Shown one piece after another: positions 34,561 to 46,209 of a DNA stretch of 64,000 nucleotides. This stretch comes from Silurus meridionalis (lineage: Eukaryota > Chordata > Actinopteri > Siluriformes > Siluridae): the NCBI RefSeq assembly GCF_014805685.1, contig NW_025804663.1, positions 166,501 to 230,500 on the forward strand, in the 5' to 3' direction. Made by a program: the position numbers and the translations under genes. The notes under the pieces are model-generated. The model worked only from the letters and a program-made list of their open reading frames with translations, was not told where the DNA came from and did not search any database. Within the stretch, counting starts at the first letter, position 1. Every line of letters starts with the position of its first letter.

Positions 34561-35499
34561 TAATGACCCTGCCAAAGTTTGATCACATGATTCTACCAGT
34601 ATTCTCCACATCCCTCATTAAATAGAAGAGCTTTTCTGCATAATAAAAGGATGAAATTTAAAACCGTGTCTAGCAGAAGCATTAAATCAACCTGCGCATT
34701 TTTCTGTGCAAAAAAAAAAAGCGTAAACCATTCATTAAAAAACGTAACAAATGTTTAGACTGTTGGTGATGTTTCCTTACGATGTCCAGCCTCGTCCTTG
34801 CACACCAGAGAGAAACGCTATGAAATGAAAAGAATGGACTAATACATGATTTTAAACATATTCATGGACAGAAGTAGATTGAAATGTAACTCAGTGATTC
34901 TGGATGAGATTAGACCAGCAGAGAAGAGCTTGCTGACCCCGCACTGTGTCAAACCTTTTGCAGTGAAAGTCTACAGAGACATTGCTATAGTATAGTATAT
35001 AGAGTCGATAAGAATATCGCTGTATCTCCAGAGGAAACATCTACTGTGTGTTTTGTTTGCTCTTTAATTTGTTGATGTATTTGAGGGAAATTTAAAAAAT
35101 AAAAAAATAAACTTCAGAAAGAAATGAATGTTTTGTTAAATGAAATGCACTCAAATCACTGTGTTCAGCATGTTTGGGCTCTTAGCAATAAATAGCAATA
35201 AATTACAGATCCTGTCACTCGAGCTTCCTCAGGAGAGAAGAAATGACCATGAAGAGTGTGCAGGTAGAACACATGGCTCAGCCTGGAGAAGATCCAACAC
35301 GACGAGCTTCATCTCCAGGCTAATCAAATTTCCAGAAACACATCAGCTGAATTATCTGTTAAACCTTTTTAGATTGCAAAAGTTTTGTTAAAAAAAAACA
35401 TAAAAACAAGAAAAAAGGATTGCAACGTAGCACCACGTTAGCATAAATATACGAGGAGATGCTTGTAGACAGAAATCTCCAATGCAGAACATTTGAACC

Positions 35500-35502
<3 letters not shown>

Positions 35503-35562
<60 letters not shown>

Positions 35563-35819
35563 GCTGAAATGTCTCGGTGACATTTACTGCAAGAGCACTG
35601 GGGCTTTGTCCTCTGTCACATGAGGTTAAAGCACATCGATGCTTTCTGCAACTCAATCTGTGATGTGCACACACACACACACACACACACGCACATTTTT
35701 TTCTTTATCACACTGTAACACTCTTTATATTTGTGTTAACATACTGGTGCAGGACGTGTCATCAGTGTGTCATTGTCGCTCAACTCATCTCTTATTTCTT
35801 GAATGTGGTAACGTGTATA

Positions 35820-35856
<37 letters not shown>
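35503..35856. repeat. (GT)n and (CA)n microsatellite cluster
   Basis: Tracts at 35503-35559 (GT), 35669-35690 (CA) and 35822-35856 (GT). Open frames through them are artefacts. Confidence 0.9.
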
Positions 35857-35861
<5 letters not shown>

Positions 35862-36173
35862 TCACTCGACTGCTCCTCTATATGAATGTTAATGGTTTGT
35901 CAGTCAGTGTAAAGATTTTGTCAAGTGTGTCATATTTTTTCCTATTTTCATCATGTCTTCTTAAAACATTTATTTATTTGTATATTTAACAAACAGAGTT
36001 AAATTTCTTCCAGTGGACAGCAGTATTACAGAGCCTTCGTCTCCATCGCTTCAGTGTCTGAAGGAGTAAATATCTGAAGATTTTGTTAACAAATATTCAT
36101 TTCCACAAGCCCACGTGAGAACAGAATGTGTTCAGGAGGAGTTAATCAGGATAAAAAAACCCACTCATTACAG

Positions 36174-36218
36174 CGCACACACACACACACACATACACAC
36201 ATACGCACACACATACGT

Positions 36219-36299
<81 letters not shown>
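36174..36299. repeat. Compound (CA)n microsatellite
   Basis: CA run with ATACGCACA-type interruptions in the first third and a perfect run at the end. Confidence 0.95.
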
Positions 36300-36302
<3 letters not shown>

Positions 36303-36423
36303 TGAAGACAGTCACACTACTGCAGTTTTAGATCTTTACCTTATTTCATTTAAACTGTATCTCAGTCCTGATACATCACCACATTAACACAGTTCCAATA
36401 AAAATTCATAATCACATCATTTA

Positions 36424-36660
36424 CATCAGGCAGTGGTAGTCCAGTGGTTAAGGCTCTGGGTTACTGATCACAAGGTCAGCGGTTCAAGCCCCAGCACAGC
36501 CAAGCTACCACTGTTGAGCCCTTGAGCAAGGCACTTAACCCTATCAGCTCCAGGGGCGCCGTACCATGGCTGACCCTGCGCTCTGACCCCAGCTTCCAGA
36601 TGAGTTGGGATATGCGAAAAAACTAGAAATTTCCCCACTGTGGGACGAATAAAGGTTAAA
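36424..36660 (+). mobile_element. tRNA-like SINE with (ATT)n tail
   Basis: Head 'gtggtagtccagtggttaag' (A box) and 'gcggttcaagccccagc' (B box), body 'gagcccttgagcaaggcact', 3' end 'gacgaataaaggttaaatt', then an ATT tail to about 36675. It is a well-preserved copy. Confidence 0.8.
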
Positions 36661-36689
36661 TTATTATTATTATTCTGACAGATGTGTTT

Positions 36690-36845
36690 ATCTGTGAGTG
36701 ATTACATTGATCTTATTTGTATAACTGAGCAGATACAGGGTTAGGAGCCTTGCTCAGGGCCCAGGAGTGGCAGCTTTGAGTGTCTGGGTTTTGGGCTCAT
36801 TATTTCTGGGTGCAAAGAAAATGCCTTTATCACTAAGCTACCACC
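36690..36845 (-). mobile_element. tRNA-like SINE
   Basis: Antisense, with 'ggagccttgctcagggccca' in the body and 'atcactaagctaccacctc' at the head. It lies tail-to-tail with the SINE at 36424. Confidence 0.65.
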
Positions 36846-36899
36846 TCTCCTTGTGGGGATACCACCTCCCATCATGAGTTACCACCTCCCCTTGAGGGG

Positions 36900-38612
36900 A
36901 TTTCAAGAAGAACTTCATCACTGCATCCCTACCGAACACACTGGATCCTCTACAGTTCGCATACCACCAGAACCACTCTACTGAGGACGCCATTTCTCAT
37001 CTTCTTCACACTACGATGAGCCACCTGGACTACAGAAAAAGGAATTATGCAAAAATGCTGTTTGTGGACTACAGTTCAGCATTCAGCCATAATTCTCTCC
37101 ATGCTCAACTCTAAGTTGAATTTTTCAACTTCCAGACAGACCCTCCAGAGGGTGATACGTTCAGTTGAACATACCATCCACACCGAGCTCCCATACCTGC
37201 AGGACATCTACAGCACACGTTGCTGTACCAGAGCCAGGAAGATTGTGAAGGACCTCAGCTATCCCAACAATGGACTCTTTTCTCTTTTACATTCAGGGAA
37301 ATGCTTCTGCTCCTTAAAGCGAACACAGAGAGAACGAGGAGGAGCTTCTTCCTGCAGGCCACTCGGAGTTTAAACCAGGAAACACCCAGGATCTAGAACT
37401 GGTCCACTGTCCATCTTTTTCTGCACAACTTCTTTGCACTAGATTATGATCTTAACTCTGGACTGTCACTTCAACTCTGAACTGCACATGGACACTTTAT
37501 AACACACCACACTGCACATGGACACTTTAAACCACACCACACTGCACATAGACACTTTATACCACCACACTGCACATGGACACTTTATACCACCACACTG
37601 CACATGGACACTTTATACCACACCACACTGCACATGGACACTTTATACCACCACACTGCACATGGACACTTTATACCACCACACTGCACATGGACACTTT
37701 AAACCACACCACACTGCACATAGACACTTTATACCACACCACACTGCACATGGACACTTTATACCACACCACACTGCACATGGACACTTTAAACCACACC
37801 ACACTGCACATGGACACTTTAAACCACACCACACTGCACATGGACACTTTAAACCACACCACACTGCACATGGACACTTTATACCACACCACACTGCACA
37901 TGGACACTTTATACCACACCACACTGCACATGGACACTTTATACCACCACACTGCACATGGACACTTTAAACCACACCACACTGCACATGGACACTTTAT
38001 ACCACACCACACTGCACATGGACACTTTAAACCACACCACACTGCACATGGACACTTTAAACCACACCACACTGCACATGGACACTTTATACCACCACAC
38101 TGCACATGGACACTTTATACCACCACACTGCACATGGACACTTTATACCACACCACACTGCACATGGACACTTTATACCACACTGCACATGGACACTTTA
38201 TACCACACCACACTGCACATGGACACTTTATACCACACTGCACATGGACACTTTATACCACACCACTGCACATGGACACTTTATACCACACCACACTGCA
38301 CATGGACACTTTATACCACACCACACTGCACATGGACACTTTATACCACCACACTGCACATGGACACTTTAAGGACAATCACTAAATCACTTTAATTTGT
38401 ACTGTCAGTATCTGCCCTACACATCCATCCTTGTCTAGGATTTATGTATATACATATATTTTCTATACTTTTTTTATTTATCTAATTTTATTTAATCCTT
38501 AAATTCTAATCCTTTTTTCATGCGTAAATGCTGAACAGTCGTAAAAAGCATTTCACTGCATGTTGTACTCTGTATGTATCTGTATGTTACAAATAAAACT
38601 TGAACTTGAACT
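36900..38612 (+). mobile_element. Internally deleted LINE with expanded 3' region
   Basis: A frame near 36945-37110 gives 'LDPLQFAYHQNHSTEDAIS' and 'MLFVDYSSAFSHNSLHAQL', the reverse-transcriptase block ending in the first catalytic Asp. It jumps straight to C-terminal sequence ('LQDIYSTRCCTRARKIVKD', 'NNGLFSLL') by 37190-37290, so most of the polymerase core is deleted. The 3' end 'acaaataaaacttgaact' carries a TTGAAC repeat tail. The related element at 59280-62100 is on the minus strand. Confidence 0.75.
37486..38372 (+). repeat. 30-bp minisatellite in the LINE 3' region
   Basis: About 30 units of 'actgcacatggacacttta' plus TACCACACCAC. The main form is 30 bp, with 28- and 25-bp variants (ACCACCAC or ACCAC ends) and a TATACC/TAAACC alternation. 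Since 30 is a multiple of three, long frames stay open on both strands (up to 269 codons, His/Thr-rich), but they have no sign of being genes. Confidence 0.95.
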
Positions 38613-38653
38613 TTTTGAACGCTTTTGAGGTACTTGAAATTGATTCATCTTCA

Positions 38654-38657
<4 letters not shown>

Positions 38658-38704
<47 letters not shown>

Positions 38705-38933
38705 ATGGACTTTCAGTGGGTCTATACTTGTAATGGATGCAATAGGGACGCTGACTGAAATAAAAAAGAAAAGAAAAGAAAAGTACCTCCTGTGAATATC
38801 TGCATTTGTTTAGAACACATTAGTTATTAATATGACATTTATATTAGTGTTGTGTTACATGACCTTTACAGAGTGTACGCAGAGTTACCATAGGAACCTT
38901 TAATAGAGCCACATTTGACTGAACGTGTGTGTA

Positions 38934-38995
<62 letters not shown>

Positions 38996-39003
38996 GTATA
39001 TAC

Positions 39004-39052
<49 letters not shown>
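38658..39052. repeat. (GT)n, (AT)n and (CA)n microsatellites
   Basis: GT at 38658-38701, AT at 38936-38992 and CA at 39012-39052, plus a short AAAAG run at 38764-38781. Confidence 0.9.
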
Positions 39053-39054
<2 letters not shown>

Positions 39055-39457
39055 ACATATACATATACCACTTACTAATAAGTTCTTTGAGGAACCAAAA
39101 ATAGTTCTTTTATAATATCATATGGGCTTTTTGTTTCCCTTTTGCAGTCTTTCCTCCTTCCATCTTTCTCTAATTACAGGTGCTGCTTCAATTCATCGCT
39201 GTAAGACCAATAAATTGTTTTGCGGTAAAAGGGTGTGTACAAGAGTTTTGGTAGTTTAAATACTTGATGCTTGTTATTGAATTATCTGGTAAATTTCCCT
39301 CCTGGCTGTAGACCACTAGCAGTAACCTGGTGTCTATGTCGTTTCCACACACTGTGGACAGGTGATTTGGGTGCCTCTACATTCCCTTCCACAGTGTTCC
39401 TCTGTATAGGAAGACTTGGGTTTGTGGCGAGCGCTACCTGTGCATGTTTGATAGGTT
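39053..39457. other. No recognisable gene
   Basis: An open frame of 62 codons at 39271-39459 has no recognisable motif. Confidence 0.4.
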
Positions 39458-39585
39458 AGACTTACAACTGAGCACTTGGGGGTTGAGGGCCTTGCGTAAA
39501 GGGCCCAGCAATAGCAGTTGGTCTTTCTGGGATTTGAACTTCTGATCCAGAGTTCAATGCCTTAACCACTGATCTAACACCACCA
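39458..39585 (-). mobile_element. tRNA-like SINE
   Basis: Antisense: 'acttacaactgagcacttgg', 'gagggccttgcgtaaagggc', 'ttaaccactgatctaacacc'. Confidence 0.65.
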
Positions 39586-40076
39586 ATACTGTTTACCATT
39601 ATCATACCAATACCATTCACATCTGTACTGTTAGCATTCCATTGATCTAGTTGTGGTTATTGTATATAGAGCTGTTTATTGTCATTTGTATTGCACAAAG
39701 GTGAACATAAACATAAACAAAGCTACTACTTGGTCTTGTTTATGTCCTTTTTTCTCAATACCATTACAAACTCACCCCTTTAACCTGACGATAAAAGTGG
39801 AACATAACAACATCTCTAGTAAAACACAACAGTAGAGGGTGATATTGAGATCTCCCCAGCTGGGAGCTGCCTCGTTACAAACCAGTTTCAACAAAATCAT
39901 TGCAAAGACACACCAGTTACAGACCAGTTACAAAAACCTGACTATAGAGAGAGATCAGTTAAAGACCAGTTTCAATAAATGGATACACATTTACATTAAT
40001 CGAATGAGAATTTTACTATTCATTAATAAAAACATATAAAGCCAATAAACATTTTTTTTCCCTTAATCTTTTCTAA

Positions 40077-40079
<3 letters not shown>

Positions 40080-40129
<50 letters not shown>

Positions 40130-40313
40130 TGGTGGTGGGGTTCTCCGATAACACTGATTTGCAAACGTATTTATTGTTCTTCCTGGTACCATTATTTATT
40201 CTTTTATTTATTTTTTTAGCATACTGCTGAATAGTTATTTTTGACTCTGCAATAAAACACACGCTTCTAATCAATAGCTTAGTCTAATATTTATGCCTCT
40301 GTGTTTCCCCTCA

Positions 40314-40365
<52 letters not shown>

Positions 40366-40480
40366 TCTTCCCTTTTCTTTCCTTGAAGAAGAAATTAATG
40401 TTAATGAAGCTTCAGATTCACAGAGAATTGACTTTGTGATACAAATCAGTAGGAAGGAAAAAACAACACAAGCTAATTTA

Positions 40481-40520
<40 letters not shown>

Positions 40521-40526
40521 AATATG

Positions 40527-40593
<67 letters not shown>

Positions 40594-40634
40594 TCTTTTT
40601 TATTTACATTTATGGCATTTAGCAGTAAATATTA

Positions 40635-40693
<59 letters not shown>

Positions 40694-40873
40694 TTGTTGT
40701 GCCTGGGAAATAAAAAAATAAAAAAGTGTTATCTTTAAAAAAAATAAAAGTGTTTATTTGTTAAAAGAGACGGCAATAAAACACAATTACGAGCGTTACT
40801 TTAGAGCACTTTGAACTTTCCATAGTCATTAGATTTACTTGCTTGTTTTTTAGTCTGTAGAAAAGAGTAGAGA

Positions 40874-40904
<31 letters not shown>

Positions 40905-40917
40905 AGAGAGAGAGAGA
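40080..40917. repeat. Microsatellite cluster
   Basis: GT 40080-40128; CT 40318-40358; CA 40482-40516; ATCT 40526-40592; CA 40639-40690; GT then AG 40874-40917. Between the last ATCT and CA runs, 'ttacatttatggcatttagc' (40601-40624) is the 3' end of the tRNA-like SINE family in antisense, cut short by the CA run. Confidence 0.9.
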
Positions 40918-41917
40918 TATGTGGTCTGGGAGTATTAAATAGGCTGGGGAAATTTGTTGCAGTGGCCTAATAGTCTTTTTCTTCACAATTGTGAGTTGAT
41001 GTGTTCTGACAGCTGTGTCTGTGCAGAAGTGAAAGCCTGTTACAGAAAGCTGCAGAGAAGCTGAACTTTCTTGTCAATTTTTTTTTTTTATCCCAAATGC
41101 ACAATTATTATTATTTTTAAATAAACACTTCCAGCAAATGGAACGAGACACACGGCATGTATCTAATTTATTTAGTGTTCTTTAATTTTTTATATAATAA
41201 CTAAATTCAACAATAATAATTAGAGTTTTAGAGTTTTAAACACTGTTTATTGAAATGGGTGCAGAAAGTAGTTAAAAGTTTTTTTCTTCTGTGCTGCATT
41301 GTCATGACAGGAACCAGCACACAAAAACATCACATGACCTCACCCCTAACCCTGATTACTGATGACTAGAAATCCAGGTGTTTCATATTCCTGATTATAT
41401 ATCAATCCATACTCCTGGAAACATTCTCACCAAATGAACACACAGAAGACAGAGTTCTTGGTTCTCCTTGTGATTTTGTAACCCTTCCTGTATGTCACAA
41501 TATAGCTGATCGAGCAGCATGTAGTTTCTCAGTGGAATGTGCTGCTTTGAAGCCAGACTGGTTTGGATCATGGAGGTTGTTCTGTAAGAAATAGACAGAC
41601 AGTTGGTTAAAAATGGAAAGAAAGGACAGAAGTGATACCAGTTTCTAGTTGTTGATGTCTAATGGATCCAGAGCAGTTCAATATATTTTCAATATGGAAA
41701 TAACCCTCACTTGCTCGAAGATAACTGACACATTTCCAGATGTTAAGGACCTGTTGATGATCTTGAAGATGAGCGGCAGGAGGTCTTGTAAGATGGCCTT
41801 AAGCATAATTAAAGGAATTGGATTCAGAGGGCAGGGGGTGGAATTGCAAGATTGGAAGATTTGCAGTATCTCTTCTTCTCTTGATGGCCACTCTCAGATT
41901 TTCCATGAAGGGAAAGG
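40918..41917. other. No recognisable gene
   Basis: AT-rich at first, then unique-looking. An open frame of 94 codons at 41649-41933 (+), including 'DVKDLLMILKMSGRR', is not assignable to a family by eye. Confidence 0.35.
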
Positions 41918-42912
41918 GGAGTTGGGAGCTTAGTGGTTAATCCATTGGACATTGGCTCATAAGTAAATGAGTTACAATCTCAGACACAAGATACATGTAG
42001 GTTAGAATAGCAAAGTCCACTAAAGGTGGTAGAGCATTTTCACATTTAGCTCCTAAACTCTGGAATAGTCTTCCTGACGGTGTTCGGGGCTCAGACACAC
42101 TCTCCCAGTTTAAGTGTAGATTAAAAACATATCTTTTTAGCAAAGCCTACACATAACACACATCACATCATAACCTTGTGCTCCAGAACATCTGATCACA
42201 TGCACATTATCAACTTGTGCTGTTAATATCATGAACAGCAGCTACGCTAATTCCTCTCCACTGCTTCTCTTTCTCTCCCCATCCCGAGACACCCTGAGGT
42301 TTGGCCAGCTCCAGTCACCTCCCACCTCGTGATGATTACGGACCTTTGAAGAAGTAGATGCCGAACTCACAAACATCCCGAACCATCTAGAGACGTACCA
42401 GTGCCATTTGGATCCCGCTACATGTGTGGAGTTTTGACATTGGACCTCCTGGAGTGTTTAAAGGCTCTGGCATGGAAAAGCTGATGCTGGATCTGTGGTG
42501 ATCACAAATGCTGAGCTCATAAAACTCGGAGCTACTAACCATATAGACTGTATAAGACAGCAGAAAGAACATCACTTATAATCTTATACTCCAGTAATCA
42601 TGTTAGTTCTCACTCTCCAGTGTTCCGTATTGTTGAAAGATTTATGATCAAACTCTTGATGTCACCCAGATGAGGATGGGTTCCCTTTTTGAGTCTGGTT
42701 CCTCTCAAGGTTTCTTCCTCATAACATCTAAGGGAGTTTTTTCTTGCCACAGTCGCCACGGCTGCTCATCAGGGACAAATTCACACCATTCACCATCACT
42801 GTTGATTTGTGTAAAGCTGCTTTGAGACAATGTCTGTTGTGAAAAGCGCTATACAAATAAACTTGACTTGACTTGACTAGGTTGCTCTGGATAAGAGCTG
42901 TAAATGTAAATG
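41918..42912 (+). mobile_element. tRNA-like SINE split by an L2 insertion
   Basis: The head 'gggagcttagtggttaatcc' lies at 41920-41940, and the 3' part 'ggttgctctggataagagct' plus 'gtaaatgtaaatg' lies at 42880-42912. In intact family members these are about 80-100 bases apart. The L2 between them is flanked by 'taggtt' at 41998-42003 and 42878-42883. Confidence 0.65.
42004..42877 (+). mobile_element. L2/CR1-like LINE, 3' part with end of ORF2
   Basis: From about 42016 to a TAA at 42154-42156, one open frame gives 'KLWNSLPDGVRGSDTLSQF' and 'KCRLKTYLFSKAYT', the C-terminal motif (LWNxLP ... FKxxLKTxLF) of L2/CR1-type reverse transcriptases. The dispersed 3' region follows and ends 'gctatacaaataaacttgac' with TTGAC repeats. 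This copy links the 3' fragments across the window to an L2-like LINE and gives their direction. Confidence 0.8.
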
Positions 42913-43332
42913 ATGGGCAGAGTATATGGCACTTTAGTGTGTACTCTGAGGACATCGCAGTGCATGGTGTGCTGCTTGCATTAATATCTAATGGCAAAGT
43001 GATGATTGTGGATCACAGCTAATCAGTGATTTAAAGTTTTTCATTGAGGCATGAACTTGGGATTTGTTTGTGGTGAGTGGGAAACTGTCCAGTATAATTC
43101 TGATTTAGTGATCCCCACAATGCACAAGTAGCAGATGGATGGAGTTGTCCTTCTGGTCAACAGTGAGAGAGTGAAACAGCAGATTCTGCTGTTCCTGGAT
43201 CCTGCTGTTTTCCAGATCCTGGAGAAAAGGTTTTTCTCTGCAATGAAAAACCTGGTGACTGCCAGGGAGGAAGATTGCTGAATATTTCCTTTGGTCAAGT
43301 GCCTCCTGAATGTACCCCTACTTTTAATTATT
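42913..43332. other. No recognisable gene
   Basis: Unique-looking sequence; an antisense frame at 43041-43298 has no recognised domain. Confidence 0.35.
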
Positions 43333-43352
43333 ATTCTTTCAGGGTTCTCCCA

Positions 43353-43917
43353 TTAGGGGTCGCCACAGTGGATCATCTGTCTCCATACCCCCCTGTCCTC
43401 TACATCTGCTTCTTTCAAACCAGCTACCTGCATGTCTTCCCCCACCACATCATCCACAATCATCATAGTCCACAGAAACTCCTGTCTGACCTCGTCCTCC
43501 AACCTGTCCATCACCACTGCAAACAGAAAAGAGCTCAGAGCCGATCCTTGATGCAGTCCAACCTCCACCTTGAACCAGTCTGTCATTCCTACTGCACACT
43601 TCACTGCTGTCACACTGTCCTCATACATGTCCTGCACCACCCTCACATACTTCTCTGACACACCAGACTTCCTCATACAATACCACAACTCCTCTCTCCA
43701 CCCTGTCGTACGCTTTCTCTAAATCCACAAATACACAATGCAACTCCTTTTGACCTTCTCTATACTTCTCCATCAACATTCTTAAAGCGAATAATGCATC
43801 TGTGGTGCTCCTCCTTGGCATGAATTGCTCACAGATGGTCACCTCTTCTCTCAGTCTGGCTTCCACTACTCTTTCCCATAACTTCATATTCCCCTTTATA
43901 CTCCCAGTTTCCACCAT
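43353..43917 (-). pseudogene. RTE-like reverse-transcriptase fragment
   Basis: Two overlapping frames give, in order, 'MKLWERVVEARLREEV', 'HCVFVDLEKAYDRV' (first catalytic Asp), 'KYVRVVQDMYEDSV', 'VEVGLHQGSALSSFLFAVVM' and 'WTMMIVDDVV', where the usual F/Y-A-D-D has become I-V-D-D. Immediately after, 'DVEDRGVWRQMIHCGDP' is the extreme C-terminus, so about 200 residues after the catalytic Asp pair are deleted. A frameshift near 43650-43690 also breaks the frame. The product would have been a nuclear reverse transcriptase copying its own RNA at the cut target. Confidence 0.8.
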
Positions 43918-44107
43918 CTTATTCTTCTTTCAGGCCTCAATCTCCAACTCTTCTTCTTCCAAAACTATCCTACAGACCACCATCCGATGCTCTCTAGCTA
44001 CAATGTCACCTGTGTGCACCTTCCTCCACTCTTATACGTCACCCTATGATCCTCCTTCTTCTTAGAATACGTGTTCACCACTTCCATTTCCATCCTTTTA
44101 GCAAAAT

Positions 44108-44527
44108 CTACCACCATCTGCCCTTCCACATTCCTCTCCTTAAAGCCATACCTACCATCACCTCCTCATCACCTCTGTTCCCTTCACCTACATGCTTATT
44201 AAAGTCTGCCCCAATCACCAATCTTTCATTTCTAGGTTCACCTTCTACCACTTCATCTAACTCACTCCAAAATCTTTTTTTCTCCTCCATCTCACAACCC
44301 ACTTGTGGAGCATAAGCACTGATGACATTTATCATCATCCCTTCAACTTCCAGCTTCACGTTCATCACCCTATCAGAAACTCTCTTCACCTCCACTACAC
44401 TCTTACTGTACTCTTCCTTCAGAATCACCCCTACACCATTTCTCTTTCCATCCACACCATGATAGAACAGTTTAAACACCTCCAATGTTCCTGCTCTTAC
44501 TCCCTTTCCACTTGGTCTCCTGAACAC
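44108..44527 (-). pseudogene. RTE-like endonuclease fragment
   Basis: A frame of about 139 codons shows 'LFYHGVDGKRNGVGVIL', 'VKRVSDRVMNVKLEVEG', 'INVISAYAPQVGCE' and 'VIGADFNKHVG'. These are central blocks of the apurinic-type endonuclease that nicks the target DNA, including the GDFN-like Asp/Asn pair. The start with the catalytic Asn/Glu blocks is in another frame (near 44560-44640, 'gttcaggttggtactttaaa' on the minus strand), and the C-terminal Ser-Asp-His block is deleted. Confidence 0.8.
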
Positions 44528-44945
44528 ACAACATCTCTACCTTTCTCCTCTCCATCATATCAGCTCCCTCTCTCCCTTTACCAGTCATAGTACCAACATT
44601 TAAAGTACCAACCTGAACCTCCACTCTCCTCCACTTCTCCTTTCCCTGCTGTCTCTGTAGACGTCTTCCTCCTCTCCTTCTCCTCCTTCAGCAAACAGCA
44701 GCCCCACCAGTATTCTGTTGGTTAATGATACCTGTTGTGGTCATTGGTAACCCGGGCCTCGACCGATCGGGTATGAAATTCTGATTTGTGATCCGCATAT
44801 TAGATTTTAGATATTTGTTGTTTTACGCTGGATGACATTCATAACACAAACCTCCACATTTACCCAGGCTTGGGACCGGCACTGAGAGTGACCTAACACT
44901 AATGGCTGGGTTGCGATTCTGTTAATACTCTGTAAAAAATGTTAT

Positions 44946-45383
44946 TCTCAACAGGAGCCTTATTGGAATGAATAGACTCTTTTGGATCTCCAGCTCTGCT
45001 TCAGGTAATGCCTCCTGATGTGCTATGAAATTCTCCTAAACCACTGACATTTTTCTCAGGCTGGGGCATTACCCAGGATAAAAAGGCTGATGGATGCTTT
45101 AGCTTTTTTTTTCAGGGTTTGGAGTTGATGTGAGCCATGAATGAGATTTCTGGAAGAAGTGTGTGAGACTCAGGACAGGAGCACTCAGGTAAAGTATTCA
45201 CTGAGCACTTGTGGGTTATAGACAAGGGGATAGAGACACTTTCTGTTAGTCTCTAGAGATCAAATAATCAATACTATAATAGAAATTACAGCATGCTATC
45301 AAATATGATATCACAGGAAGTCTAGAACTCTGTAAGAATTACTTTTACTATAAAACAGATGCGCAACAATTTTAGAAAAGAAA
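44946..45383. other. No recognisable gene
   Basis: Unique-looking sequence; no coding motif seen. Confidence 0.4.
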
Positions 45384-45511
45384 ACTTCCAGGACACATTC
45401 CAGAAGACTGGGAGGCGCTGTATTGCTGTACAGGGGGACTATTTTGAAGGGAATCATGTGGAAACGTAGATAAATAAAGTATTTTCTTGTAAAAGGTTGG
45501 ATTTCACCTCG
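45384..45511 (+). mobile_element. Mariner-like element 3' end
   Basis: The frame gives 'NFQDTFQKTGRRCIAVQGDY' and then FEG, the C-terminal block of mariner transposase, followed by a stop, AATAAA and a terminus ATTTCACCTCG next to a TA. It matches 6287-6400 and pairs with the start at 19081. The upstream two thirds of the transposase is absent. Confidence 0.7.
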
Positions 45512-45849
45512 TATGGTGCTGCTACCACATGATTGGAGGATTTAGAAACCTCTATAAGTTCAGGTGTAGTGGTGTTCCTATTAGTGTACAATATCATCTA
45601 TAAATCTTTAGATGAATTGTAAGTGAAGACCAGGAATAGATAGAGAACTTTATGGATAACAAAATTAATGGCAGAAGGAATTCCTTAAGGAGTGGGATTT
45701 AGAACTTGTCCTTCACAGAGTCAGAATCTAAACATGATCTTTTTTTAAGGGATATTTGATACTGTAGCTATTTAGATTCCACTGTCAAAGGCAGGATTTT
45801 TATACGTTCATAGCATTAAGGATACATCATAATCTATTTTACAACCTCC

Positions 45850-46070
45850 ACTGAGATAATTGTCCTCCTAATGGACCAGTGATCCTGATTCATCCTGATG
45901 CCCCAACTCTGGATAGAGTTCTCTTTGACTGGAGAACACTGACTCTTCATGGTTCTTGAGTTAACCTCCACATAAACAATATGGATGTTGAAAAATCCAT
46001 TGCAATCTAGTTAGTCCAAACAGTTCTACAAAAATAGGACTTCAATCAACATGAAGAGTTCTACACTCGA
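45850..46070 (+). mobile_element. Possible L2/CR1-like 3'-region fragment (subtype 2)
   Basis: Weak sense-strand match to 57765-57960, sharing 'ctctggatggagt'-type, CCACATAAACA and 'gaagagttc'-type words. Eroded, so low confidence. Confidence 0.3.
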
Positions 46071-46169
46071 GTCTCCATCAGTGATCAGGTGAAAAACTAA
46101 ATGATGGAACTGTAATGAATGGACATTGAAGAAGGATGGAGAAGTTTATTGTTAGTTGTGAATTACAAT

Positions 46170-46173
46170 TATG

Positions 46174-46205
<32 letters not shown>

Positions 46206-46209
46206 GATG
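46170..46209. repeat. (GAT)n microsatellite
   Basis: About 13 GAT units with one GGT variant. Confidence 0.9.

Larger units (their letters stand above)
34561..36423. other. No recognisable gene
   Basis: Only microsatellites (listed separately) and short frames without domains. Confidence 0.4.
43333..44945 (-). mobile_element. RTE-like LINE, internally deleted
   Basis: Element on the minus strand. The 3' end at about 43333 reads 'ccactgtggcgacccctaat' and then an AAT-type tail. A reverse-transcriptase part (43353-43917) and an endonuclease part (44108-44527) follow upstream, then a 5' untranslated region to about 44945 containing 'gtgccggtcccaagcctggg' and 'catccagcgtaaaa'. The 5' region resembles the bodies of the tRNA-Glu SINEs at 60706-61377. 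At about 1.6 kb it is roughly half the usual length of over 3 kb. Confidence 0.8.

Noticed and set aside
37518..38395. Open frames of 100-269 codons on both strands
   Set aside because: Created by the 30-bp (multiple of three) minisatellite; every frame simply repeats a ten-residue pattern.
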